A stretch of DNA of 64,000 nt from Demequina maris (GTDB lineage: Bacteria; Actinomycetota; Actinomycetes; Actinomycetales; Demequinaceae). The position numbers were made by a program, and so were the translations under genes. The notes beneath the pieces were generated by a model. The model worked only from the letters and a program-made list of their open reading frames with translations. It ran no database searches and had not been told where the DNA came from. Every line of letters begins with the position of its first letter. The stretch's first letter is position 1. Positions 14,496 through 22,871 of the stretch are shown piece by piece. Location: assembly GCF_000971155.1 (NCBI RefSeq), contig NZ_BBLX01000001.1, forward strand, positions 351,879 through 415,878, read 5' to 3'.

Positions 14496-15518
14496 TCAGA
14501 GCCCGCGCGCCGCCATGAGCAGCTCGTCGGGCACCCACTTGGTCTTGCCCATCATCGTCTCGAAGGGCTCGAGCACGATGTGGTTGCCCTGGAGCGCGGT
14601 GAACTTGTCCGTCTCGCCGCCGACGATGCCGTCGATCGCGGCGACGCCCATGCGGGTGCCGAGCAGGCGGTCCGCCGCGGTCGGCACGCCGCCGCGCTGC
14701 ACGTAGCCGAGCACCGTGAGGCGGGTCGTGAAGCCCGTGGCGGCCTCGATGGCCTTGGTGACCTCGTGGCCGATCGAGCCGGCGATCGGGTTGCCCTTGG
14801 CGTCGAGGGTCTGCTTGCCCTCCCACTTCGAGCCCTCGGCGGGGATGGCGCCCTCGGCGACCGCGACGATCGAGAAGTTCTTGTAGCGGTGACGGTGCTT
14901 GATGCGCTTGGCGATCACGTCGATGTCGAACGGCTCCTCGGGCGCGAGGATGATGTCCGCGCCGCCCGCGATGCCCGCGGTCACCGAGATCCAGCCGCTG
15001 TGACGGCCCATGAGCTCGACGACCATGACACGGTTGTGGGACTCGGCCGTGGAGTGGAGGCGGTCGATCGCCTCGGTCGCGATGGACACCGCGGTGTCGA
15101 AGCCGATCGCGGCGTCCGTGCCGACCACGTCGTTGTCGATGGTCTTCGGGATGCCGATCACGGGGACGCCGAGCGCCTTCGACACCTTGCCGGCGGCCTT
15201 GAGCGTGCCGTCGCCGCCGATGCAGATGAAGCCGTCGAGCTTCTCGTTCTCGAAGGTCTCCTGCACGGCCTCCATGCCGCCGGGCACCTTGTGCGGGTGG
15301 CAGCGGGCCGTGCCGAGCATCGTGCCGCCGTGGACGAGGATGCCCGAGACGTCGTCGCGCGTCATCGGCCGGGCGTCGCCGTCGATGACGCCCTGCCAGC
15401 CGTTGTTGAACCCGACGATCGAGCAGCCGAGCTCGGACGTGCCGCGCTTGACCACCGCGCGGATCGCCGCGTTCAGACCGGGGCAGTCCCCGCCACCCGT
15501 GAGAAGACCGATTCGCAT
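14496..15518 (-). CDS. pfkA: 6-phosphofructokinase
   Basis: A 340-residue group III phosphofructokinase forming fructose-1,6-bisphosphate in glycolysis. It begins MRIGLLTGGGDCPGLNAAIR. The nucleotide loop reads GGDGT; Gly at the second-to-last position points to ATP rather than pyrophosphate use. The catalytic segment reads PKTIDND, with Lys in place of the Gly of E. coli PfkA, a combination known from actinobacterial ATP-type enzymes. GFDTAVSIATEAIDRL and MGRHSGW are further family motifs. ATG at 15518 sits 7 nt after TAGGGT, whose TAG is the polA stop codon. Cofactor choice is inferred from these residues. Confidence 0.93.
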   Translation of the reverse strand: MRIGLLTGGGDCPGLNAAIRAVVKRGTSELGCSIVGFNNGWQGVIDGDARPMTRDDVSGILVHGGTMLGTARCHPHKVPGGMEAVQETFENEKLDGFICIGGDGTLKAAGKVSKALGVPVIGIPKTIDNDVVGTDAAIGFDTAVSIATEAIDRLHSTAESHNRVMVVELMGRHSGWISVTAGIAGGADIILAPEEPFDIDVIAKRIKHRHRYKNFSIVAVAEGAIPAEGSKWEGKQTLDAKGNPIAGSIGHEVTKAIEAATGFTTRLTVLGYVQRGGVPTAADRLLGTRMGVAAIDGIVGGETDKFTALQGNHIVLEPFETMMGKTKWVPDELLMAARGL

Positions 15519-15525
15519 GCCACCA

Positions 15526-15531
15526 ACCCTA
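15526..15531 (-). promoter_or_regulatory. Leaderless -10 for pfkA that contains the polA stop codon
   Basis: TAGGGT lies 7 nt upstream of the pfkA ATG; its first three bases are the TAG stop of polA. Confidence 0.6.
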
Positions 15532-18189
15532 GTGTCCAGCGGTGCGCCAGTCACCGCCCGTTCCGACGTTGACATCGAGAGGGACGCTGAGGTCGCCGGC
15601 GGCGCGCATCTCCTCCCTGAGGATGGCCTCGACCGCCTCGCGTTCACCGGGGGCTGTCTCGACCACGAGCTCATCATGCACCTGAAGTACCTGGCGTGAT
15701 GCCAGACCTTCGTCCTTGAGACGCGATTCCACGCCCAGCATCGCGCGCTTGATCAGGTCCGCCGCCGAGCCCTGGATGGGCGCGTTGAGCGCGACCCGCT
15801 CCGCGATGTCGCGGCGCTGACGGTTGGTGGAGGTCAGATCCGGCACGTAGCGGCGCCGGCCGAAGATGGTCTCCGTGTAGCCGTCCTTGCGCGCCTGCAC
15901 CACCACCGCGTCCAGGTACTCGCGCACCCCGCGGAACCGCGCGTAGTAGTCGTCCACGAGCGCCTGCGCGGCGTTGACGGAGATGCCCAGCTGACGCGAC
16001 AGCCCGAAGGTCGACAGCCCGTACGCGAGGCCGTAGGACATCGCCTTGACGTGCGAGCGCATCTCCGGCGTGACGTCCTCCGGCGCGACGCCGTACACGC
16101 GCGAGCCGACGAAGCGGTGCAGGTCCTCCCCCGCCGCGAACGCCTCGATGAGCCCGGCGTCGCCCGACAGGTGCGCCATGATGCGCATCTCGATCTGCGA
16201 GTAGTCAGCCGTGACGAGCGTCTCGAAGCCCTCGCCCACCACGAACGCCTCGCGGATCCGGTGCCCCTCGGGCGTGCGGATCGGGATGTTCTGGAGGTTC
16301 GGGTCCTTGGAGCTGAGGCGCCCGGTCGCGGCGACGACCTGCGAGAAGGTCGTGTGGATGCGGCCGTCCGGCTGCACGGCCTGCGCGAGCGTCTCGATGA
16401 TCTGCGACAGCTTGGACGCGTCACGATGCGCGAGCAGCGCCGTGAGGAACGGGTGCGGCGACTTCTCGTTGAGGTCGTGCAGGGACGATGCGTCGGTCGA
16501 GTAGCCCGTCTTGATCTTCTTGGTCTTGGGCATGCCCAGGCGGTCGAACAGCACCTCCTGCAGCTGCTTCGGCGAGCCGAGGTTGACCCGGTCGCCGCCG
16601 ATCGCGGCGTACGCGTCCTCGGCGGCGCGGTCCGCGCGGCCCCGGGCCTCGTCGGACAGCGCGCCCAGCTGCTCGCGGTCGACCGCCATGCCGGCGTGCT
16701 CCATGCGCGCGAGCACGGACACGAGCGGGATCTCGAGATCGGTGTAGAGGTCCGCCATGCCGCGCTCCGCGACCATCGGGTCGAGCACGGCGGCCAGGGC
16801 GCGCACGTGCGCGGCGCGCTCCCCCGCGCCCTCCGCGGCCGAGCCGCCCAGCCCGAGGTCGAGCTCGCCCGATGCGGCGGCCGAGTCGAGCGTGAGCCCG
16901 AGGTGGCGCTGCAGGATCTGGTCGAGCTCGAAGCCGCGCTGGTCCGGGTTCACCAGGAAGGCCGCGATCTGGGTGTCCCCGACGATGCCCGCCAGGTCCC
17001 ACCCGCGCGCCTGCAGCGCGTGCCACGCGTCCTTCGCGGCGTGCAGCACCTTGGGCACCGACGCGTCCGCGAGCCAGGCGGCCAGCGCCTTCTCGTCGGC
17101 CGGGCCGAGCGCGGTGAGGTCGATGCCCCACGCGACGTCGGCGGCGTCGGCGACGCCGAGGGCCCACGCGTCGGCGTCCGCGCCGCCGCGGCCGTCGACG
17201 TGGACCGCGACGGGGCCGGTCATCGCGGTGACGGCGCCCACGGCGCCCTCGGTGCGCACCACCACGGCGGCGGTCTCCACGGCCGCCTCCGCCGCATCGT
17301 CCCCCGCCGCGAACGGCAGCAGCCGGTCGCGCAGCGTGCGGAACTGGAGCGCGTCGCAGACCTGGTGGATCGCGGCGACGTCGCCGCCGGTGTACTCGAG
17401 GTCCTCGACCGGCACCTCGACCTCGAGATCGGTGAGGAGGTGGTTGAGCTCGCGGTTGAGGCGGACCTGGTCGACGTGGTCGCGCAGCGACTGGCCGGCC
17501 TTGCCGGGCACGTCCTCCGCGCTGTCGAGGATGCCGGCGAGGCCGCCGTAGACGCCGATCCACTTGGCGGCGGTCTTGGGGCCCACGCCGGGCACGCCCG
17601 GGAGGTTGTCGCTGGTCTCGCCGACCAGCGCCGCCATGTCGGGGTACTGCTCGGGGCGCACGCCGTACTTCTCCTGCACCGCGTCCGGGGTGAAGCGCAC
17701 GAGGTCGGACACGCCCTTGCGCGGGTAGAGCAGGGTGACGTCGTCGTTGACGAGCTGGATGGTGTCGCGGTCGCCCGACACGACCAGCACGCGCAGGCCC
17801 GCCTCGCGCCCGAGGCGCGCGTAGGTCGCGAGGAGGTCGTCGGCCTCGTAGCGCGGCTTGTCGACCGCGGCGACGCCGAGCGCGCCGAGCACCTCGCGGA
17901 TCAGCGGCACCTGGGGCTCGAACTCCGGCGGGGTCTCGTCGCGCGTGCCCTTGTAGGACGGCAGGCGCTCGGTGCGGAACGTGCCGCCCGGCAGGTCGAA
18001 GGCCACCGCGAGGTGGGTGGGCTGGTGGTCCTTCATCAGCGTCGCGAGCATCGTGGTGAAGCCGTAGACCGCGTTGGTCGGCACCCCCGTGCTGGTCGCG
18101 AAGTTCTCGACCGGGAGGCCGAAGAAGGCCCGGAACGCCATCGACAGACCGTCGACGAGCAGGAGTGTTCCCTTGGTGGATTCGCTCAC
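15529..18189 (-). CDS. polA: DNA polymerase I
   Basis: An 886-residue repair and Okazaki-processing polymerase. The 5'-3' exonuclease domain (about 1-290) keeps LLVDGLSMAFRAFFG, SYKGTRDETPPEF and VSGDRDTIQLV. The middle domain (about 300-480) aligns only loosely with a 3'-5' exonuclease and lacks an obvious DxE motif, as in other actinobacterial enzymes, so proofreading is probably absent. The polymerase domain has VTADYSQIEMRIMAHL, NAPIQGSAADLIKRAM and LQVHDELVVE. GTG at 18189 is preferred over the ATG at 18210 because TAGGTT lies exactly 7 nt upstream and family length fits. Two copies of the dispersed word lie inside. Confidence 0.95.
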   Translation of the reverse strand: MSESTKGTLLLVDGLSMAFRAFFGLPVENFATSTGVPTNAVYGFTTMLATLMKDHQPTHLAVAFDLPGGTFRTERLPSYKGTRDETPPEFEPQVPLIREVLGALGVAAVDKPRYEADDLLATYARLGREAGLRVLVVSGDRDTIQLVNDDVTLLYPRKGVSDLVRFTPDAVQEKYGVRPEQYPDMAALVGETSDNLPGVPGVGPKTAAKWIGVYGGLAGILDSAEDVPGKAGQSLRDHVDQVRLNRELNHLLTDLEVEVPVEDLEYTGGDVAAIHQVCDALQFRTLRDRLLPFAAGDDAAEAAVETAAVVVRTEGAVGAVTAMTGPVAVHVDGRGGADADAWALGVADAADVAWGIDLTALGPADEKALAAWLADASVPKVLHAAKDAWHALQARGWDLAGIVGDTQIAAFLVNPDQRGFELDQILQRHLGLTLDSAAASGELDLGLGGSAAEGAGERAAHVRALAAVLDPMVAERGMADLYTDLEIPLVSVLARMEHAGMAVDREQLGALSDEARGRADRAAEDAYAAIGGDRVNLGSPKQLQEVLFDRLGMPKTKKIKTGYSTDASSLHDLNEKSPHPFLTALLAHRDASKLSQIIETLAQAVQPDGRIHTTFSQVVAATGRLSSKDPNLQNIPIRTPEGHRIREAFVVGEGFETLVTADYSQIEMRIMAHLSGDAGLIEAFAAGEDLHRFVGSRVYGVAPEDVTPEMRSHVKAMSYGLAYGLSTFGLSRQLGISVNAAQALVDDYYARFRGVREYLDAVVVQARKDGYTETIFGRRRYVPDLTSTNRQRRDIAERVALNAPIQGSAADLIKRAMLGVESRLKDEGLASRQVLQVHDELVVETAPGEREAVEAILREEMRAAGDLSVPLDVNVGTGGDWRTAGH

Positions 18190-18196
18190 AGGTGCC

Positions 18197-18202
18197 AACC
18201 TA
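18197..18202 (-). promoter_or_regulatory. Leaderless -10 for polA
   Basis: TAGGTT lies 7 nt upstream of the GTG at 18189 and decides this start over the upstream ATG. Confidence 0.55.
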
Positions 18203-18208
18203 TCTTCC

Positions 18209-18619
18209 ATGTCAGACGCCGAGGTCTCCCTGCCGCCGCTGCCCGAGGACGGGCTCATCACCCGGATGGGCATCTCCATCATGACCGTCACCCCCGACAG
18301 CGCGACGGGGACGATGCCCGTCGAGGGCAACACGCAACCCTATGGCCTGCTGCACGGCGGCGCGTCCGCCGTGCTCGCCGAGAGCCTCGCCTCGCTCGCC
18401 GCCGCCGCGCACGCCGGCCCCGACGGCATCGCGGTGGGCGTCGACCTCAACATGACCCACGTCCGAGGGGCGCGCACCGGCACCGTGACGGGTGTCGCCA
18501 GCGCGATCCACCGGGGCCGCACCGTGGCGGCGTACTCCATCACGATCACGGACGAATCGGGCGCAACCGTGTCCGTCGGACGCCTGACCTGCGCGATTCG
18601 GCCGCGCCATGCCACATGA
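18209..18619 (+). CDS. PaaI-type hotdog-fold thioesterase
   Basis: A 136-residue acyl-CoA thioesterase-like protein of the PaaI/4HBT family. The core LLHGGASAVLAESLASLAA is the hotdog active-site helix with its HGG motif; VDLNMTHVRGARTGTVTGVA and IHRGRTVAAYSITITDESG complete the fold. The natural substrate cannot be told from sequence. It is divergent from polA with start regions only about 20 nt apart, so the two promoters overlap. Placement of the ATG is a little uncertain because no clear ribosome binding site or leaderless -10 precedes it. Confidence 0.85.
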   Translation: MSDAEVSLPPLPEDGLITRMGISIMTVTPDSATGTMPVEGNTQPYGLLHGGASAVLAESLASLAAAAHAGPDGIAVGVDLNMTHVRGARTGTVTGVASAIHRGRTVAAYSITITDESGATVSVGRLTCAIRPRHAT

Positions 18620-18636
18620 ACGAAACATGGCTCAGG

Positions 18637-18642
18637 TAGGTT
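18637..18642 (+). promoter_or_regulatory. Candidate -10 for livHMGF
   Basis: TAGGTT would start transcription about 25 nt before the livH GTG, leaving room for the strong GGAGGGGG ribosome binding site at 18662-18669. Confidence 0.45.
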
Positions 18643-18673
18643 CGGCGGCAACCTTGACCTTGGAGGGGGTTCC

Positions 18674-19747
18674 GTGTTGGCCACTCTTGACCGGCGAGCG
18701 TTGCTCAGGGCAGCGCTCGTCTTCCTGATCGCGGCGGTGGGCATCACCGCGGTCCTGACGATGGGGGGCGCGGCCGAGGCCGCGACCGCCGAGACGGAGG
18801 CCGTGACCACCACGGCATCGTCCGGCGGCACCAACCTCCTCATCCAGAACCTGTTCAACGGCATCGTCTTCGGCCTGCTGCTCGCGCTCGCCTCGGTGGG
18901 TCTGTCGCTCATCTACGGCACCACCGGCCTGAGCAACTTCGCGCACGGCGAGATGGTGACCTTCGGCGCGATGATCACGTACTTCCTCGCGACCCCGCAG
19001 GAGGTGTCGTTCCCGCTCCTGCCGTTCTCGTTCTCCGTGAACTGGCCGTTCTGGCTCGCGGCGCCCGTGGGCATCGCGATCGCGACGGGCTTCGGCTGGA
19101 TCCAGGACAAGATCATCTGGAGCCAGCTGCGTCGCCGCCGCGTCGCGATGGTCCAGCAGATGATCGTGTCGATCGGCCTCTCGCTCGCCCTGGTGAACTT
19201 CATCCAGTGGTGGATGGGCGGCCGCCCGGTGCGCCTCGTCACGTCGATCGACCCCCGCAACCAGTACGGGCCGATCTCGGTGGGCAACGTCACGCTGATC
19301 TCGATGGCGATCGCCATCGCCGCGATCCTCGGCGTCGCGTTCTTCCTCCAGCGCACCCGCCTGGGCCGCGCGACCCGCGCGGTGTCCGACAACCCGGCGC
19401 TCGCCTCGGCGTCCGGCATCAAGGTCAACTCGATCATCCGCATCGTCTGGATGATGGCCGCCGGCCTCGCCGCCCTCGGCGGCATCCTGCTGGCGCTGTA
19501 CCAGCAGGGCATCGGCTTCGACGACGGCACCAAGCTGCTGATGATGATGTTCGCCGCGGTCACCCTGGGCGGCCTCGGCCATCCGTACGGCGCGCTCGTC
19601 GGCTCGCTCATCATCGGCATCGTCGCCGAGGTGTCCACCGTGTGGCTGCCGCCGGACCTGAAGTTCGCCACGGCGCTCGGCATCCTCATCATCGTGCTGC
19701 TGGTGCGCCCGCAGGGCATCCTCGGCAAGCCGGAAAGGGTCGGCTGA
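18674..19747 (+). CDS. livH: Branched-chain amino-acid ABC transporter permease LivH-like
   Basis: A 357-residue inner-membrane permease of the HAAT family. The first 60 residues form an extra segment not present in E. coli LivH: a hydrophobic helix (ALVFLIAAVGITAVLTMGG) and an Ala/Thr linker before the conserved core starting FNGIVFGLLLALASVGLSLIYG. The core has GLSNFAHGEM, RTRLGRATRAVSDNP and the EAA-like GGLGHPYGALVG segment, with about eight helices. GTG at 18674 has a strong ribosome binding site. It is the first gene of livHMGF, 1 nt before livM. The solute could be branched-chain amino acids or a related amide such as urea. Confidence 0.92.
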   Translation: MLATLDRRALLRAALVFLIAAVGITAVLTMGGAAEAATAETEAVTTTASSGGTNLLIQNLFNGIVFGLLLALASVGLSLIYGTTGLSNFAHGEMVTFGAMITYFLATPQEVSFPLLPFSFSVNWPFWLAAPVGIAIATGFGWIQDKIIWSQLRRRRVAMVQQMIVSIGLSLALVNFIQWWMGGRPVRLVTSIDPRNQYGPISVGNVTLISMAIAIAAILGVAFFLQRTRLGRATRAVSDNPALASASGIKVNSIIRIVWMMAAGLAALGGILLALYQQGIGFDDGTKLLMMMFAAVTLGGLGHPYGALVGSLIIGIVAEVSTVWLPPDLKFATALGILIIVLLVRPQGILGKPERVG

Positions 19748-19748
19748 C

Positions 19749-20717
19749 ATGGACATCCTCTTCGACGTTCTCCGCACGGCCATCGCGCCGTCGACCGCCG
19801 CCTTCGCGCTCGCCGCGATCGGTCTCAACTTCCACTTCGGCCTCACCGGCCTGCTCAACATGGGCCAGGCGGGCTTCATGCTCCTGGGCATGTACGGCTT
19901 CGCCATCTCGATCCAGCAGGGCTGGCCGATCTGGCTCGCCGTCATCGTGGGCCTCGTCGCGGCGGCGCTGTTCGCGCTGCTGCTCGGCTGGCCGACGCTG
20001 AAGCTGCGCGGCGACTATCTCGCCATCGTGACGATCGCGGCCGCCGAGATGGTCCGCTTCCTCGGGCGCTCCCAGAGCCTCAAGGACCTCACCGGCGCGT
20101 CGAGCGGCATCCGCGGCTCCGACTACAAGGCGCCCTTCGAGGAGCTGTCGCCGTTCCCCGACAGCATCGTCGAGATCGGACCGTTCTCGATGCACGGCTC
20201 CCGCTCGTCGTCGTGGTGGCTCACCCTCGTGACGTGGGCGCTCGTGTTCGTCTGCGCCGGCCTGTTCTGGCGCCTCGCGAACTCCCCGTGGGGCCGCGTG
20301 CTCAAGGGTGTCCGCGAGGACGAGGACGCCGTGCGCTCGCTCGGCAAGAACGTGTACTCGTACAAGATGCAGGCCCTCATCATCGGTGGCGTCATCGGCG
20401 CCCTGGGCGGCATCACGTGGTCGCTGGGCAACTCGGTGCAGCCCGACTCGATGGGCCGCCCCACCACCTTCTGGCTGTGGACGCTGCTGCTGCTCGGCGG
20501 CGCCGCGACCGTGTTCGGGCCGCTGCTCGGATCGATCCTCTTCTGGTCCTCGTTGACACTGGTGAAGAGCCTCGCATCCGCGTTCATCCCGTCCGATGTC
20601 CTCGCCCCCACCGAGCTCGAGCCCTTCTCCCTGGTGCTCGTCGGCGTGACGCTCATGCTGCTGGTGGTCTTCAGGCCGCAGGGAGTGCTGGGCAACAAGA
20701 AGGAGCTGGCGTTCTGA
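19749..20717 (+). CDS. livM: Branched-chain amino-acid ABC transporter permease LivM-like
   Basis: A 322-residue second HAAT-family permease. It begins with helices carrying FALAAIGLNFHFGLTGLLNMGQAGF, the conserved LivM opening. The cytoplasmic coupling loop SPWGRVLKGVREDEDAVRSLGKNV touches the ATPases, and LLLGGAATVFGPLLGSILFW lies near the end. It partners LivH in the membrane channel. The stop overlaps the livG start (TGATG), indicating coupled translation and matched stoichiometry. Confidence 0.92.
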   Translation: MDILFDVLRTAIAPSTAAFALAAIGLNFHFGLTGLLNMGQAGFMLLGMYGFAISIQQGWPIWLAVIVGLVAAALFALLLGWPTLKLRGDYLAIVTIAAAEMVRFLGRSQSLKDLTGASSGIRGSDYKAPFEELSPFPDSIVEIGPFSMHGSRSSSWWLTLVTWALVFVCAGLFWRLANSPWGRVLKGVREDEDAVRSLGKNVYSYKMQALIIGGVIGALGGITWSLGNSVQPDSMGRPTTFWLWTLLLLGGAATVFGPLLGSILFWSSLTLVKSLASAFIPSDVLAPTELEPFSLVLVGVTLMLLVVFRPQGVLGNKKELAF

Positions 20718-21568
20718 TGGCAGACACCGCATTCGCCTCGGTCCCCCACGAGCCGGGCGCAGCCAAGCCCGACGCGATCCTGATCGCGGACGGCGTGACG
20801 CGCCGGTTCGGCGGCCTGACCGCGGTCAGCGTCGACCACTTCGAGGTCCAGCGCAACACGATCACGGCACTCATCGGCCCCAACGGCGCCGGCAAGTCCA
20901 CGTTCTTCAACCTGCTCACCGGCTTCGACCAGGCGCAGGAGGGCGAGGGCGTGTTCAACGGCAAGCCGCTCCGCGGAGTGCCGTCGGCCAAGGTCGCCCG
21001 CGCCGGCATGGTGCGCACGTTCCAGCTGACCAAGGCGCTCAGCCGCATGACGGTCATCGAGAACATGCGCCTGGGCGCGCAGGAGCAGCCGGGTGAGAAC
21101 CTGCTGCGCGCGTTCGCGCCGCCGCTGTGGAAGGCCCGCGAGCGGGAGATCACGGAGCAGGCTCACGACCTGCTCCACCGCTTCAAGCTCTACGAGAAGC
21201 GGGACGACTACGCGGGCTCGCTCTCGGGCGGTCAGCGCAAGCTCCTCGAGATGGCGCGCGCGCTCATGTCCAAGCCCACCATGGTGATGCTCGACGAGCC
21301 GATGGCGGGCGTGAACCCCGCGCTCACCGAGTCGCTCCTCGACCACATCGTGGAGCTCAAGGAGGACGGCATGACCGTGCTCTTCGTCGAGCACGACATG
21401 CACATGGTGCGCCGCATCTCCGACTGGGTGGTGGTGATGGCCGAGGGCAAGATCATCGCCGAGGGCCCGGCCGGCACCGTGATGTCGAACCCGGCGGTGC
21501 AGGACGCCTACCTCGGCGCCCACCACGACACCGACCTGTCCGAGCTGTCCCTGGAGGATGACGCATGA
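20717..21568 (+). CDS. livG: Branched-chain amino-acid ABC transporter ATPase LivG-like
   Basis: A 283-residue ATP-binding subunit of the HAAT transporter. Walker A is GPNGAGKSTFFNLLTGF near residue 57, the Q-loop region reads VRTFQLTKALSRMTVIENM, the signature is LSGGQRKLLEMARALM, Walker B is MVMLDEPMAGVNP and the switch His is in LFVEHDMHMV. The C-terminal tail is longer and acidic (DTDLSELSLEDDA) compared with E. coli LivG. Its stop overlaps the livF start (ATGA). Confidence 0.93.
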   Translation: MADTAFASVPHEPGAAKPDAILIADGVTRRFGGLTAVSVDHFEVQRNTITALIGPNGAGKSTFFNLLTGFDQAQEGEGVFNGKPLRGVPSAKVARAGMVRTFQLTKALSRMTVIENMRLGAQEQPGENLLRAFAPPLWKAREREITEQAHDLLHRFKLYEKRDDYAGSLSGGQRKLLEMARALMSKPTMVMLDEPMAGVNPALTESLLDHIVELKEDGMTVLFVEHDMHMVRRISDWVVVMAEGKIIAEGPAGTVMSNPAVQDAYLGAHHDTDLSELSLEDDA

Positions 21569-22293
21569 CCGACAAGCCCGTGATCCTCAACGCGGACAAC
21601 CTCATCGCCGGCTACCTCCCGGGCATCAACATCCTCAACGGCTGCTCGATGGAGGTGAAGGAGGGCGAGCTCATCGGCATCATCGGTCCGAACGGTGCCG
21701 GCAAGTCGACCTTCCTCAAGGCTCTGTTCGGCCTCGTGCCGGTGCGCGACGGCTCCGTGACGCTGGGCGGCGAGGACATCACCAACCTGCGCGCCGACGA
21801 GCTCGTCAAGCGCGGCGTCGGCTTCGTCCCGCAGACCAACAACGTGTTCCCGTCGCTCACCATCGAGGAGAACCTCGAGATGGGTGCGTACCAGGCCAGC
21901 AAGAACTTCAAGAAGCAGCTGAAGAGGATCGGCGACCTGTTCCCCGTGCTCATCGAGCGCAAGAACCAGCGCGCCGGCTCGCTGTCCGGCGGTGAGCGGC
22001 AGATGGTCGCCATGGCGCGCGCGCTCATGATGGACCCGCACGTGCTGCTGCTCGACGAGCCCAGCGCCGGCCTCTCCCCCGCGCGCCAGGACGAGACCTT
22101 CGTCCGCACGCGCGAGATCAACAAGACCGGCGTCACGGTGATCATGGTCGAGCAGAACGCCCGCCGCTGCCTGCAGATCTGCGACCGCGGCTACGTCCTC
22201 GACCAGGGCACGTCCGCCTACACCGCGACCGGCCAGGAGCTGCTCAAGGACCCCAAGGTCATCGAGCTGTACCTGGGCACGCTCGGCGCGTAG
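21565..22293 (+). CDS. livF: Branched-chain amino-acid ABC transporter ATPase LivF-like
   Basis: A 242-residue partner ATPase of LivG. Walker A is GPNGAGKSTFLKALFGL, the signature LSGGERQMVAMARALM, Walker B VLLLDEPSAGLSP and the C-terminal end VIELYLGTLGA is typical of LivF. It is the last gene of the operon and is followed after 16 nt by a strong terminator hairpin. Confidence 0.93.
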   Translation: MTDKPVILNADNLIAGYLPGINILNGCSMEVKEGELIGIIGPNGAGKSTFLKALFGLVPVRDGSVTLGGEDITNLRADELVKRGVGFVPQTNNVFPSLTIEENLEMGAYQASKNFKKQLKRIGDLFPVLIERKNQRAGSLSGGERQMVAMARALMMDPHVLLLDEPSAGLSPARQDETFVRTREINKTGVTVIMVEQNARRCLQICDRGYVLDQGTSAYTATGQELLKDPKVIELYLGTLGA

Positions 22294-22309
22294 CGCCCGC
22301 CGCTCTCGG

Positions 22310-22343
22310 AAGGCCCGGTCCCGCCTCGGCGGGGCCGGGCCTT
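22310..22343 (+). terminator. Terminator of livHMGF
   Basis: AAGGCCCGG pairs with CCGGGCCTT, extended inward by CCCG/CGGG with a T-G wobble, 16 nt after the livF stop; GTTCTGT follows. Confidence 0.9.
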
Positions 22344-22822
22344 GTTCTGTGGCGGGCTCCCCCGTGCGTCGCAACCGGCGTACAGGACCGTCCCCGACCG
22401 CATCGTCCCTGGTCCCGTCCCGCACGCACGAGGGCGTACGCCGGTTCGCGCGCGGTGGGACGATGCGGTGGCGGGGTGGGTGGTCGCGGGGACGGGGCGA
22501 CACGGATCGGCACCACAGGGGCCTCGCGCCCGTCCCAGGCGACACGGATCGTCACCACAGGCGCGAGGCGCCCTCGGGCGGAGGGCGGCGGCCGGGTCGA
22601 ACCCGCGTGGCGGATCGCAGCCGTACTGCTGGTGGTGCGTTCGGCGCCGTTCTCGGGGCCTCCCGTGCCGCTGAGGGTGCAGCCGGCGGTGACACGTGGA
22701 GAGTCGCGGGGGCGGACGCTCAGCGGTACCGCTGACCCTCGCGACGCCTCTCTCCGCACCATGAGCGGTATCTCCGGCCACGGGGCCGGTGGGAGCGTCA
22801 AGAAGGCCGGAGGGCAAACGGA

Positions 22823-22850
22823 AGGGCCCCCGGCCGAAGCCGGGGGCCCT
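22823..22850 (-). terminator. Terminator of livK
   Basis: A perfect 12-bp stem AGGGCCCCCGGC / GCCGGGGGCCCT with a 4-nt loop, 21 nt after the livK stop. The loop-proximal GGC-CGAA-GCC is the same as in the pyk terminator. Confidence 0.9.
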
Positions 22851-22871
22851 CCGCGTGTGCGAGGTCCTGGA

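Larger units (their letters stand above)
22294..22871. repeat. 578-nt repeat-rich non-coding region between convergent livF and livK
   Basis: No gene is seen. The stretch holds terminators at both ends (22310-22343 and 22823-22850) and a pair of dispersed words in opposite orientation (GCATCGTCCC at 22400-22409, GGGACGATGC at 22457-22466). A 24-bp direct repeat with one mismatch starts at 22496 and 22538 (42-bp period, core GGCGACACGGATCG). Four degenerate copies of the second repeat family start near 22621, 22663, 22721 and 22755. For this compact genome it is unusually long. Confidence 0.75.

Noticed and set aside
22342-22800. Several 110-200 codon frames in the livF-livK gap
   Set aside because: They overlap on both strands, follow the repeats, and have no initiation signals or family features.
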